Part shown: piece after piece, positions 33,614 through 43,149 of the stretch
Layout: each line of letters opens with the position of its first letter
Numbering within the stretch: position 1 is the first letter of the stretch
NCBI RefSeq assembly: GCF_002933855.1
Contig: NZ_BFAQ01000013.1
Coordinates: 1-64,000, forward strand
Length of the DNA: 64,000 nucleotides
Reading direction: 5' to 3'
Source: Vibrio penaeicida
GTDB lineage: Bacteria > Pseudomonadota > Gammaproteobacteria > Enterobacterales > Vibrionaceae
Notes under the pieces: generated by a model
What the model saw: only the letters and a program-made list of their open reading frames with translations
Database searches by the model: none
What the model was told of the DNA's origin: nothing
Position numbers and translations under genes: made by a program

Positions 33614-33627
33614 ATGATCTAAATCAA
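33614..33627 (-). promoter_or_regulatory. FNR-type box
   Basis: On the minus strand the sequence is TTGATTTAGATCAT, 9 of 10 matches to TTGAT-N4-ATCAA. Its centre is about 41.5 bases upstream of the start predicted from the TAAGGT element, the classic spacing for FNR activation. Confidence 0.55.
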
Positions 33628-33769
33628 TGTCTTGTTGAGCGAATTATTAGACATAAGTCTAAGGAAATAGGGGGTTTTCTTTAAATTTAAGAGCTATCGC
33701 GGAAAAGGCAGCCCTTGCTCTTAGACTAAGGGCTAATATCCGCAAAAGACAAATACCTGCAAAAGACAA

Positions 33770-35740
33770 TTACGCGTCGGCATCGATAACATTTAAAAAT
33801 TGTTGCTTTATAGCGGTTTTGTTTAGCGGTTCACTAACTAAGTAACCTTGGAAGTAACGACAGCCTAATTCCGAAATAAGTTGTTTTTGTACATCTGTTT
33901 CGACTCCCACAGCAATAAGATCCAACTTTAACGCATCGCATAAAGCAGCAGTGGCTTTGACGATGGTTTTATTGGCAACTTCATCTTGATCTAAGGTACT
34001 CATCTGGCTAACAAAGCGTTTATCGAGCTTGATCGCATTGATAGGAAGTGAGTCCAATGACGCAAGAGAAGAGTAACCTGTCCCAAAATTGTCGAGGAAA
34101 ATATTAATGCCTAACTCTTTGATATTATCGAGCCACTTTACGCAATCGGCATGTTTGAGCGCCATTGAGGGTTCGGCTATCTCCAGCGCCAAATTCTTTC
34201 CTGACAACCCATATTGATGAAGCAATGCTTTGAGCCTAGTATGCAAAGAAGAATTAAGCTGAATTTGCGACACATTGATACTTACAATGAACCCTTCAGG
34301 AAGGGTGGGTTTCCATTCTGAGAGTGTTCTTCCTACCTCGTCGAATATCCAATCAGCAATTTCAACGATTTGCCCTGTTTCTTCCGCAATAGGAATGAAC
34401 TCTTCCGGAGGTACGGAACCTAATTTATTGTCGTCCCAGCGGAGTAGTGCTTCAACCCCTTTAATATTTGCATTTTCAGTTTGTACTATTGGTTGAAAGA
34501 CCAAACTAAGTGCACGTTTATCGAATGCTTTCGTTAAGCGATTTCTGATGAGTACTTTTCGATTTAAAGAGTAGGAAAGTTCAGATGAAAACAGTTCAAA
34601 TCTATTCCGACCTTCACTTTTAGCATAATGCATAGCCATACCAGCTTGCTTGATCAGCTCTTCGACATTTTGACAGTCTGTGGGGAAATGACTTGCTCCA
34701 ATACTCGCGGTGATTGAGAATTCGCCTATGTTGGGAATAGGGTAGTCGATGCTTGCCATTTGTATAATCTGGTGAAGTTTATTATCCGCTTGGTGTTTGC
34801 TTTGTTCTGGAAAAAGAACAACAAACTCGTCTCCCCCAAATCGACCTAATGAGCAAGACGGGTCGACAATCTCGTTAAGCCTTTTCGTTACTGATTTTAA
34901 GAGTTCATCACCAACGCCGTGACCATAGGTATCGTTGACTAACTTAAAACCATCTAGATCAAGGAAGGCGAGAACGAATGGGACTTTTTGAATCACATAT
35001 TCGGAGATAACATCCAACATACCTCTACGGTTAAAAAGACCAGTGAGATAGTCGTGATGAGCATTGAATCGGGCTTCTTCCAAACGTTGTTTTTTTTCTG
35101 TGATATCAGTCAGATTAAGTAAAAGTTGATTGTTATCGAATAACCATTGCGCTGAAATTTCGAAGTGATGAGGTTTTCCATCCAAATTAAACGTAATTTC
35201 ATCTTTTAATTCTTGCTTGGAAGGTGCAGTTTGAATCCATTGCTTTGCTCTAGATTGACTAGAAAGGAAATCACCTAAGCTGTGAAAATTAGAATTAAAA
35301 GTAAGCCGGAAAGCTTCATTTGCACTGATCAGTTCGCCTTTGTCATCAAAAAGCAAGGATAGACGTCCGCCACCAGAAAAGGCGATATCGCGTTTTAAAC
35401 TGTTTTGCTCTGCAACAACTTCTACCAGCATTGCAGTGCGGTTAGGCTCGATTTCAATGCCGGAAAATACGCACAACGCACACTTAAGCTTGCGCTTAGG
35501 AGTGAAGCTCCACCATGTGCGTATCTTTTCGTTGTTTTGAAATTTCTTCCGGTATTGCTCTAGTGTTGCTTCGACTGCCATCGACATTGAAGCGCGTAAA
35601 TCTCGATTAACGAGTTCTTGTAAAGATCCGCTTTCCCAAAGAAGTAGAGCCGGTTTGTTAGCCCAAACAACTTGTTTATTGTCGAGGTCAAAAATCCAAA
35701 TTGGGTTATGAAGTAATTCGAAAGCTTCATATGCTCGCAT
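33770..35740 (-). CDS. PAS-GGDEF-EAL protein with an altered EAL site
   Basis: A 656-residue cytoplasmic cyclic-di-GMP protein. Two PAS-like domains (about 1-110 and 120-215) precede a GGDEF domain with intact GGDEF (302-306) but no RxxD inhibition site, then an EAL domain with the EAL triplet at 430-432. Several EAL residues are present (Asn in VSINVS, Glu in LEIAEP, Lys in IKLDK, Glu in GVET, Gln in YFQGY). The metal motif normally DDFGTG reads DNFGTG (Asn551), and AEGVE reads AVGVE. Phosphodiesterase activity may therefore be lost and the protein may be a pure cyclase. No transmembrane segment is seen. Confidence 0.92.
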   Translation of the reverse strand: MRAYEAFELLHNPIWIFDLDNKQVVWANKPALLLWESGSLQELVNRDLRASMSMAVEATLEQYRKKFQNNEKIRTWWSFTPKRKLKCALCVFSGIEIEPNRTAMLVEVVAEQNSLKRDIAFSGGGRLSLLFDDKGELISANEAFRLTFNSNFHSLGDFLSSQSRAKQWIQTAPSKQELKDEITFNLDGKPHHFEISAQWLFDNNQLLLNLTDITEKKQRLEEARFNAHHDYLTGLFNRRGMLDVISEYVIQKVPFVLAFLDLDGFKLVNDTYGHGVGDELLKSVTKRLNEIVDPSCSLGRFGGDEFVVLFPEQSKHQADNKLHQIIQMASIDYPIPNIGEFSITASIGASHFPTDCQNVEELIKQAGMAMHYAKSEGRNRFELFSSELSYSLNRKVLIRNRLTKAFDKRALSLVFQPIVQTENANIKGVEALLRWDDNKLGSVPPEEFIPIAEETGQIVEIADWIFDEVGRTLSEWKPTLPEGFIVSINVSQIQLNSSLHTRLKALLHQYGLSGKNLALEIAEPSMALKHADCVKWLDNIKELGINIFLDNFGTGYSSLASLDSLPINAIKLDKRFVSQMSTLDQDEVANKTIVKATAALCDALKLDLIAVGVETDVQKQLISELGCRYFQGYLVSEPLNKTAIKQQFLNVIDADA

Positions 35741-36390
35741 ACTAGACGCCTTTTGCCATTATCACGAAACGTATTAGAAACGTTTTTGTAATATTGTACG
35801 CATTCGAATAAATGATCCATATAAAATGAGTGTCATAAATATGAAAGGTTTTTCTATTAGGCGGTGAACGTGGCGTTTACTAGATTGATATTTTTATAAA
35901 ATATAATTGGCGGACATTAATGTCGATTAAGTTGAGATCATAAAAATATAATTCTTTTTAGTTTGTTTGACTATGCTGATCGTTAGCATGTCTGAATTGT
36001 AAGTGAGTGTAAGAGTGTGAGAGAAAGTTTATAAGTGGTGAAATTTTCTGTGTTTAGCCACTGTGTTTTGAGTAACCCGACAGAGCTTTTTATTAAAGAG
36101 AACTTCTGAGCTTTGAATGAAAAAATGAGCACATCCATTAGTTTTTCCTTAACAAATATAACCTTAACAAGTTTTGTCTCATTTACCAATTGGGCGTAAT
36201 TGGTTTTTATTTAGGCGAATTTAGCTAAATTGAACGGATTTTTAAGAAATAGCCGTGCGGTAATTTGAGTTTACCTAATTTTGCGTCTATAGAAATACTA
36301 GAGCTATTAATATAAATGAAATTAGATTTTGCTAAACAAAGTGTTATTGGAAGTTCCCATTGGAAATTATGACTTAAAACTGAGGTTTAT
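35741..36390. other. 650-base AT-rich intergenic region
   Basis: No convincing gene: the only frames are short and lack ribosome sites. It is the divergent upstream region of the GGDEF-EAL and Aer-like genes. A perfect 14-bp palindrome AATTTAGCTAAATT (36218-36231) lies 160 bases before the receptor gene and may be an operator. No terminator-like hairpin was found. Confidence 0.5.
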
Positions 36391-37947
36391 ATGCGCGTAA
36401 ATCAACCCGTGACACAGAAAGAAGTAACATACCCCAAGAGCTACAATTTATTATCGGTGACGTCAACAAGCAGTCATATCAAGTACGCCAGTAAAGAATT
36501 TTGTGATGTGGCAGGGTATTCGTTAGATGAAATGGTTGGTGAACCGCATAACATGGTAAGGCATCCGGACATGCCATCGGAAGCGTTCAAAGACATGTGG
36601 GAGCATTTAAAAGTCGGCAAGTCGTGGATGGGCATAGTTAAAAATCGATGCAGTAATGGCGATCACTACTGGGTGGATGCCTTTGCTTCTCCAATCCAAG
36701 AAAACGGTCAAGTTGTTGAATACCAATCAGTGCGCCTTTGTCCCGATAGAAAACATGTGGACAACGCAGAAAAAGTCTACGCACAAATTCGTAATGGAAA
36801 AACGCCACTTAAGTTGAAGTTGCCACGTACAAGGCTGTGGCAGCGAGCGGCAATGTTATTCGTACCTGCTGCAGTTGTCTCGGCTGTTGCCGACACATTT
36901 ATGCCTGGTGTTGGGATATGGGCATTACTGCTGTTAGCCATTATTTCGGTATACCGAGTATCAAGACGATTAGAAACTCTTAGTGAAGAATCGAGAAAAG
37001 TGTTCGATAACCCTTTAATGGAATTGGTGTATAACGATCATATCGACGACATTTCTGAAATTCAGCTGGCCCTCAAAATGAGGCAATCAGAACTCAATGC
37101 CATGGTGGGACGAATTCAAGATTCGAACGAACAAATCGGGGAAGCGGCACAATCGTCATCGAATAACTGTGATACAACCGCGTCTAACCTGGAAGGACAA
37201 ACTGCTGAGACAGAGCAAGTCGCCGCCGCTGTTAACCAGATGCATGCTACAGCAAATGAAATTGCCGAAAACGCACAAAGTGCCAGCGAAGCAACAACGA
37301 ATGCCAGTACTGCTGCTTCTGAAGGGCTAGAGGCTGTTAGCCAAACTAAAGGGGCAATTCATCAGTTATCCGCTCAGTTAGATGAAGCGTCAGGGTTATT
37401 TAGCGAGCTTGAAGCGCACGGAAAAACCATCGGAGATGTGCTTACAGTTATTCAAGGTATCGCAGAGCAAACCAACCTACTTGCGTTAAACGCTGCGATT
37501 GAGGCGGCGCGTGCGGGGGAGCAAGGTCGAGGATTTGCAGTCGTTGCCGATGAAGTACGAACCTTGGCTCAGCGAAGCCATGAATCAACAGAAGAAATCC
37601 AGTCTGTCATTACCCAAATTCAAACCAGTACTCAAAGTGCCGTTAATGCAATGCAAGAGGGGAATGGACTATCCAAACAGTGTGTTGAAAGCGCAGAAGT
37701 GTCTGGAAACAAACTTGATACGCTAATGGGGCAGGTTTCAGATATTTCGGATAGAAATAGCCAGATTGCTACTGCAGTAGAGGAAATGGCGAGAGTAACT
37801 GAAGACATGAATTCAAGTGTTCAGTCAATCAGTGAAGTGTGCTCTGCGACAAACATATTAGCGAGTGATACACGCGATGAATGTGAAGGCCTTGTGAGTA
37901 ATCTAAGCTCTCAAGGGCAATTGGTTAAGCAATTCCGTAGACTATAG
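36391..37947 (+). CDS. Aer-like PAS chemoreceptor (aerotaxis-type methyl-accepting protein)
   Basis: Energy or oxygen taxis receptor of 518 residues. An N-terminal PAS domain (about 15-125, with [19 protein letters not shown] and NMVRHPDMP) resembles the FAD-binding PAS of Aer. A hydrophobic hairpin at about 150-190 anchors it from the cytoplasmic side. The signalling domain contains the canonical tip ([20 protein letters not shown], about 363-382) that binds CheA and CheW. No periplasmic domain is present. It has its own promoter region and ends at a terminator. Confidence 0.94.
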   Translation: MRVNQPVTQKEVTYPKSYNLLSVTSTSSHIKYASKEFCDVAGYSLDEMVGEPHNMVRHPDMPSEAFKDMWEHLKVGKSWMGIVKNRCSNGDHYWVDAFASPIQENGQVVEYQSVRLCPDRKHVDNAEKVYAQIRNGKTPLKLKLPRTRLWQRAAMLFVPAAVVSAVADTFMPGVGIWALLLLAIISVYRVSRRLETLSEESRKVFDNPLMELVYNDHIDDISEIQLALKMRQSELNAMVGRIQDSNEQIGEAAQSSSNNCDTTASNLEGQTAETEQVAAAVNQMHATANEIAENAQSASEATTNASTAASEGLEAVSQTKGAIHQLSAQLDEASGLFSELEAHGKTIGDVLTVIQGIAEQTNLLALNAAIEAARAGEQGRGFAVVADEVRTLAQRSHESTEEIQSVITQIQTSTQSAVNAMQEGNGLSKQCVESAEVSGNKLDTLMGQVSDISDRNSQIATAVEEMARVTEDMNSSVQSISEVCSATNILASDTRDECEGLVSNLSSQGQLVKQFRRL

Positions 37948-37965
37948 ACACTTTCTGATATCCAG

Positions 37966-38001
37966 ATCAAAGCCCTACATTGTAGGGCTTTGATTGTTTT
38001 T
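37966..38001. terminator. Bidirectional terminator between convergent genes
   Basis: ATCAAAGCCCTACA (37966-37979) pairs with TGTAGGGCTTTGAT (37981-37994) as a near-perfect long hairpin, followed by TGTTTTT on the plus strand. It overlaps the stop of the minus-strand DUF6795-like gene. Confidence 0.9.
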
Positions 38002-38484
38002 GAACTGGCAAATACTCTTAACTTGCGTGCGATTTTCAAATTCGGAGTGCGATTGAAACTCTATCTGGCTTACGCCGCTGCTAAAGTCACACGTCATCGT
38101 GGACATGGCTGGTTTCATAAAGGGAAGATAATTGATACCGGTGTGTTCTGAAGACCATAGCGCTTTTTTGCTATCACCTTTTTCTGCTGTAATTGTGATA
38201 ATGGCTTTAAGCGTATTTTCATCTTTAGTCGGTATCAGAAAATCGTAGTGAAAAGCACGAAAATAAAAGGCACCCGTTTCATCGGTTTTTACAACGTCGA
38301 CAATTTTTCCTAATGTTTGAACTTCCCTTATTACCGTAATTCCTGATAACGGTTTACCTTTTAGAAAGATCTTTCCAGACACTGGTGGTGCAAGTTTGTT
38401 TGGATTTTCAGAAAGGGAGATTGTATCGCTGAGTATCACGTTTGAATAGGGAACCAGACAGATCACCAAAAGTCTTTTGAACAT
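37975..38484 (-). CDS. Exported DUF6795-like protein
   Basis: A 169-residue protein with an N-terminal signal sequence (MFKRLLVICLVPYSNVILSDT). A beta-sandwich resembling carboxypeptidase-regulatory or DUF6795 domains follows (VSGKIFLKGKPLSGITVIRE, then TDETGAFYFRAF). Two Cys residues near the C-terminus (TCDFSSG, SICQFK) could form a disulfide in the periplasm. The function is unknown. The assignment to DUF6795 is from memory of the motif and is moderate. Confidence 0.65.
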   Translation of the reverse strand: MFKRLLVICLVPYSNVILSDTISLSENPNKLAPPVSGKIFLKGKPLSGITVIREVQTLGKIVDVVKTDETGAFYFRAFHYDFLIPTKDENTLKAIITITAEKGDSKKALWSSEHTGINYLPFMKPAMSTMTCDFSSGVSQIEFQSHSEFENRTQVKSICQFKNNQSPTM

Positions 38485-38646
38485 AGAGACGCGTTGATTA
38501 ACGAAAGTGAGGTGAATACGTTAACGTTCAAAACTCATTGTGAAAAATATCAAAAGACAATATGGCAAAATTATTACTACAATTCTGCCAAATCTTCGCA
38601 GTGGAAGCGGTGGTTTAACCGCTTGCAGGTAATAGAACTTGAATTA

Positions 38647-40806
38647 TTACTTACTACGATTGGTATTAGAGTATGCAGATGGAAGTAACCATTCTTGGGT
38701 AAATTCTGATGGTGGAAGGGCTTTTGAGTAATAAAACCCTTGTCCAATATCGCAATTGATTTTTCTTATGTACTCTGCTTGCTCTTGAGTTTCTATGCCT
38801 TCGGCTACGGTTTTCATTCCTAAGCTGCGCGCCATCGAGACAATGGCTCTAACTAATGATCGGTTATTTGCATTAGTGTGCATGTTTGACACAAATGAGC
38901 GGTCGATTTTCACGCCATCAAATTGAAGTTTCTGCAAATAACTCAGCGAAGCGTAACCCGTACCAAAGTCATCGAGGAGAACTTGAATGCCATGTTCTCT
39001 TAGGCCTCGAATGATATCTCTTGCAGCGTCAATATCATGTAATAGCTGGCTCTCTGTTACTTCGAGCTGAAGCTGGTTTGGCTTGCATCCTGCTTTCATC
39101 ATGCTTTTTGCCAAAATCGCACCAATGTCTTGCCTGTAAAGTTGTTTCGCAGACAGGTTAATTGTTAGATAAAAGTCGGGGGTAACTTGGTTGCCTTCCC
39201 ACTGCACCAGTTGATTACAGGCAAGGTCTATTAAATGTGAACCCAGAGGCAAAATCATATCCGTATTTTCTGCAATTGGGATGAACTGATCGGGCATTAT
39301 GATACCGCGAGTTGGGTGGCGCCAGCGCACCAGCGCTTCAGCACCAATAATTTTTCCAGAACTCATATCGATTTTGGGTTGATACCACAGCTCAAATTGA
39401 CTTGGATCAGCCAGCGCTTTTCTTAGCTCTTGTTCTATGTCTATCCGTTGTTCAATTTTTTTGTTCATTGCGTGAGTGAACAAGCTGTAGGTATTTTTTC
39501 CCCGATCTTTAGCGTGATACATTGCAATGTCGGCATTTTTTATCAATGTGTCTGCATCGAGCCCGTGCTGAGGGAAAGAAGCGAGTCCAATACTTCCTCC
39601 AGCAACGATAGAATCGCTTTCAATCAATATTCCTTTTTGTAAAGTATCCAGAATATTATTGGCCATATGCTCACGCTGATCACCAACTAAGCCTGTACAA
39701 CAAATTAGGAACTCGTCGCCACCAAGGCGGGCAACCATATTTGATGTGGTTTCTACGAAGCTGAACCCCACTTCTCGGGCTAATCGAGATGAAACGATTT
39801 CGAGTAAGTGGTCGCCAGACGCATGACCAAAATGATCGTTGACCTGCTTAAATTCATCCAAATCGATAAAGAAAAGGTCGATATTGTCATGAGATTCAGA
39901 TGCAATAAGCTGGTTCACATGCTGAATAAAGCAAGAGCGATTAGGTAACCCCGTTAAGGCATCGTGATAGGCCATGAAGCGAATATCTTCTGTATGCTTT
40001 TCGATCCGCATACCCATGTCATTATAGGCGGTGACAAGTTTTCCTATCTCATCAGAACGACGTAGCGCAGGCATCGAACGGAAGTTACCTTGACCTGTTT
40101 CTTGTATATGAGCGGTGAGCTTCCTAATAGGCTGCGTTAACGAGCGAGCCATTAAAGTAGCAAGGAAAAGGCTCACAACGAAACTGACCGTTGTAACCCA
40201 AAAATGGCTTTGATATAAACTGTGTATATTTTTCTTATATACATCACCAATGACGATTTGGTTCGCGGAAATGTCGGTGAGCAATTTGTCCAAACTCAAC
40301 TCTAAATAGACGGCGCCCATAGACACACCTGATTGCGAAATTGGCTGAATATAGATCAATTCGGAATCAGTCTGTTTGATGAAAGCGGTATTCTTTTCCA
40401 TCGACAGTTTGATTGCTCCTTCATTAGGCGGTGTTGCTCCAAAAAGGAGCATCGATTCCGTTCCATCGTGGAAGATCTTGCCATCTTGATCAATGACATG
40501 AACTCTCTTGACTTCTTGCTGCGACATTGCTGGTTGAATGGCTAAGTACGTAGCCTCTAAATTGAAATTATACAGTGGATCAAACAGATGCTCAGCAAGG
40601 TAGTGCGCGATGGACTTACCCCTAAGTTCAAGCTGCTGACTTAGGCTAGTGCGAGTATGGTTGTTGAGTTCTTCGATAATACTTTCTGTGTGCTGTGTAT
40701 ATAATTTTTGTTGAAGTACAAAGTGGCTAAGAGAGAGCGCAGCGATAATACTCGCAGTCGCGATGATGTATCTTGTACTAAGCCTTATCGAAGAAAGCCG
40801 ACTCAT
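38647..40806 (-). CDS. Membrane GGDEF-EAL protein with periplasmic sensor and HAMP
   Basis: A 719-residue bifunctional-type cyclic-di-GMP protein. TM1 (about 11-31) and TM2 (about 202-222) flank a 170-residue periplasmic domain of Cache type (RVHVIDQDGKIFHDG). HAMP (about 222-270) connects to GGDEF (intact GGDEF at 362-366, no RxxD) and a complete EAL (EAL at 490-492, Asn in LTINLS, Glu in LEVTES, DDFGTG, KIDRSF, AEGIET, GQGFYYSK). Its start overlaps the end of the PhnD-like binding protein gene by 4 bases, so the periplasmic protein probably sets its balance between synthesis and breakdown. Confidence 0.93.
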   Translation of the reverse strand: MSRLSSIRLSTRYIIATASIIAALSLSHFVLQQKLYTQHTESIIEELNNHTRTSLSQQLELRGKSIAHYLAEHLFDPLYNFNLEATYLAIQPAMSQQEVKRVHVIDQDGKIFHDGTESMLLFGATPPNEGAIKLSMEKNTAFIKQTDSELIYIQPISQSGVSMGAVYLELSLDKLLTDISANQIVIGDVYKKNIHSLYQSHFWVTTVSFVVSLFLATLMARSLTQPIRKLTAHIQETGQGNFRSMPALRRSDEIGKLVTAYNDMGMRIEKHTEDIRFMAYHDALTGLPNRSCFIQHVNQLIASESHDNIDLFFIDLDEFKQVNDHFGHASGDHLLEIVSSRLAREVGFSFVETTSNMVARLGGDEFLICCTGLVGDQREHMANNILDTLQKGILIESDSIVAGGSIGLASFPQHGLDADTLIKNADIAMYHAKDRGKNTYSLFTHAMNKKIEQRIDIEQELRKALADPSQFELWYQPKIDMSSGKIIGAEALVRWRHPTRGIIMPDQFIPIAENTDMILPLGSHLIDLACNQLVQWEGNQVTPDFYLTINLSAKQLYRQDIGAILAKSMMKAGCKPNQLQLEVTESQLLHDIDAARDIIRGLREHGIQVLLDDFGTGYASLSYLQKLQFDGVKIDRSFVSNMHTNANNRSLVRAIVSMARSLGMKTVAEGIETQEQAEYIRKINCDIGQGFYYSKALPPSEFTQEWLLPSAYSNTNRSK

Positions 40807-41768
40807 TTTTGCAAGGCTTCAATTTTAGGAAGGTGTTGGCGAGCTTCATCAATGACGTTCAACATGTCTTGGTTCAACTCATCGAATTGTGACGTTTTTT
40901 GAAACCGTACAAGCGTCGATTTAGCATCGGGCTCTAAATGCATTGTTTTTAATGTATTTTTAATCGCTAAATTCACTTCTTGGGACAAAGAAGGTGACGA
41001 TATCATGAGGTCTCGAGGGTAAAGGGATGATTCGTATACAATTCCGACGGATTGTTTAATTCTATTTGGAATATCCTCAGTCGATTTCCAGTTTCTGTCA
41101 CTAAAGGCACCAAGATCTGCACGTTGCTGATAAACCCAAGATGATATGTTTATTTCGTTGGATTGTTTAAGTTGTTGATTCATAAACATGTACCCAATTT
41201 TTTCTGGGTCAGGCATGTCTGCATGGCTCTCAAGGTATTGCAATTCATATCCTTGCCCAATAAGTGCTACGGCAGGTATAAAAAACGAACTATTTGAGCT
41301 CGGTTTTTCAAAAAGTATAGTTTTACCATGCAGCTCATCGAAATTTAGATTTTTCCCGTCATTTCGACCAAATATTATAGAGTGATAGGTCGCACTGCCT
41401 TTTTTCCAGCGTCTTACAAGTATATTTGCATCAATTCTATTTTCATAAATTAGAGCGCTATAAACCGTTGCAGGTACGAGGTGAACATGCCCACTCTTAA
41501 GCTGTTGAGACATTTCTTCTAGTGTTGGAACAACGACAACTTCCCCATGCGTGTAGCCAAATTCTTTTAAAGAACTTGCAAGATATTCAGCTAAAGGAAG
41601 GCTCCATTTAATCCGAGACTTAACTTTTTCTGATACAGCACCAATGATAAAAGGTTTACTTATCAATTCTTTACCTTCATTTTCTGAAGAGAATACAGGC
41701 ATTGAAACTAAACTGGCTAGCACGAGTAGTACTTTTACAGCTAAAAAAGAAGTCTTAGAATTTTTCAT
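40803..41768 (-). CDS. PhnD-like periplasmic binding protein
   Basis: A 321-residue exported protein with a signal peptide (MKNSKTSFLAVKVLLVLASL, ending around Ser-Ser). The type II binding fold is of the phosphate/phosphonate (PhnD/PtxB) group: PLAEYLASSL early, VVVPTLEEMSQQLKSG, then PATVYSALIY and DLGAFSDRNW. No ABC ATPase or permease genes are nearby. The following GGDEF-EAL gene overlaps by 4 bases, so this is more likely a signalling receptor than a transport component. The ATG at 41768 is preferred to an upstream TTG at 41783. Confidence 0.85.
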   Translation of the reverse strand: MKNSKTSFLAVKVLLVLASLVSMPVFSSENEGKELISKPFIIGAVSEKVKSRIKWSLPLAEYLASSLKEFGYTHGEVVVVPTLEEMSQQLKSGHVHLVPATVYSALIYENRIDANILVRRWKKGSATYHSIIFGRNDGKNLNFDELHGKTILFEKPSSNSSFFIPAVALIGQGYELQYLESHADMPDPEKIGYMFMNQQLKQSNEINISSWVYQQRADLGAFSDRNWKSTEDIPNRIKQSVGIVYESSLYPRDLMISSPSLSQEVNLAIKNTLKTMHLEPDAKSTLVRFQKTSQFDELNQDMLNVIDEARQHLPKIEALQK

Positions 41769-42248
41769 AAAGACAAAGCTCAATATTGAAAATTAAATGG
41801 GGAAACTAATCCGAAAGGATAGGGATAACGACATTTTCTGTAAATAATAAATGGAAGTAAGTTAACAAAAATTGTGCAATAAAGTATTGCAAGATGTTTC
41901 TATTACTTCGAGGGAATCACAATATTTATTTAAAGGCTCATTAATAAGGTTTGTTCACCTAAAGGTTTATCTTTTGTAATGAGAAACTCTGGCTATTTAT
42001 AAATACAATAATAGAGCGTGTTGTTAAATGGGATGAAGGTGTTTACGCAACTTTGACAGTAATTCCTCTGTTGAGGTCATGGTTGTTTTTGATCAAGCTT
42101 CTACTATTAATGATGAAATGCTAATTTAATTTCAAAATAAGGAAAACAAAGAGTTACCGTATGCAAAATTGGGATTTGGGCATTTGATTTTGCAAAAACG
42201 CAGACGCATAATGTTTTGATACTAAACCCTATCTATTGGACTGATTGC
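41769..42248. other. Intergenic region, 480 bases
   Basis: Divergent upstream region of the PhnD-like/GGDEF-EAL pair and the EAL-only gene. A perfect small inverted repeat, TGCAAT-AAAGT-ATTGCA (41875-41891), might be an operator. No gene, RNA or terminator could be supported. Confidence 0.4.
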
Positions 42249-43043
42249 ATGTACCTCTCAAATCCCGAAGACTTTCAGAAACATTTGTTTAGGAATGAAG
42301 AAGGATTTCTATGCGCCGAATACCAAGATTATACGTTTTCTAGTGTATTTCAGCCCATTAAAACAACAGAAGGTGATGTGTTTGGTTATGAGGGTTTGGT
42401 GCGAATTAAAGATAAATCTTCGAATACAATAAGACCCGACCTTTTTTTCCGGGACCCCGCATTAAGCTTCATCGATATTATTAATGCCTCGCTTCTGTGT
42501 GCCAGTATCCATCTTAGAAATTTTGCTCAATCTGGGAATAACGATAAAAAAATCTTTATCAATGCGTCACCACTTGTTTTTCAGGTGTTATCACATGATG
42601 CGAAGTCCATTCAAATCCTACTGAGTTTTTTGGAAATGTTCTCTCTACACCCATCTCAGCTAGTTTATGAAATTATGGAATTTGATGAGGGAAACATACA
42701 AGAAATTCTTAATGGTGCTAACTTGTTAAGTGAGTACGGTATTACCGTTGCGATGGATGATTTTGGGCAGTGTGCTTCAAATGCATCACGGGCAAAAATT
42801 TTGCTTCCTTCCATCATCAAGCTGGATAAATCTTTGCTCGATAACTTTATTAATCGCGATGATCTAGACCTAGTTGATTCAATTGAATTGGCAAAAAGCA
42901 TCGGTGCTCAAGTCATTTTAGAAGGGTTAGAAACGAGAGAGCAGCTAGACAAACTGGCTCATCTCGACATTGATATGTTTCAAGGTTTCTATCTTGGAAA
43001 GCCAGAGCCACTTCTACCACAAGATCCTGCAAAAAAACTGTAA
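42249..43043 (+). CDS. EAL-domain cyclic-di-GMP phosphodiesterase
   Basis: A cytoplasmic protein of 264 residues consisting of a single EAL domain. The signature triplet is EGL (in GYEGLVRIKD) rather than EAL. The other catalytic residues are present: Asn in FINASP, Glu in YEIMEF, Asp-Asp in MDDFGQ, Lys in IIKLDKS, Glu in LEGLET and Gln in MFQGFYLG. The DDFG motif lacks the usual following Thr-Gly, which may lower activity. The frame begins at TTG 42216; ATG 42249 was chosen but neither has a strong ribosome site. Two orphan binding proteins follow. Confidence 0.85.
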   Translation: MYLSNPEDFQKHLFRNEEGFLCAEYQDYTFSSVFQPIKTTEGDVFGYEGLVRIKDKSSNTIRPDLFFRDPALSFIDIINASLLCASIHLRNFAQSGNNDKKIFINASPLVFQVLSHDAKSIQILLSFLEMFSLHPSQLVYEIMEFDEGNIQEILNGANLLSEYGITVAMDDFGQCASNASRAKILLPSIIKLDKSLLDNFINRDDLDLVDSIELAKSIGAQVILEGLETREQLDKLAHLDIDMFQGFYLGKPEPLLPQDPAKKL

Positions 43044-43149
43044 AACACTCAACCTTAATAATATTAGGGTCTAAAAGTTTCAAGTGGGGTAAGCATCGAG
43101 CTTTTTAAGGTATATAGTAAATAATAGGGGATTGAATAAGGAAGGTAGA

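Noticed and set aside
35983..36189. 68-codon minus-strand frame in the AT-rich gap
   Set aside because: Low-complexity composition, no ribosome site, no similarity to known proteins.
38494..38688. 64-codon plus-strand frame between the DUF6795-like and GGDEF-EAL genes
   Set aside because: No ribosome site, no recognisable domain, and it runs into the 3' end of the GGDEF-EAL gene.
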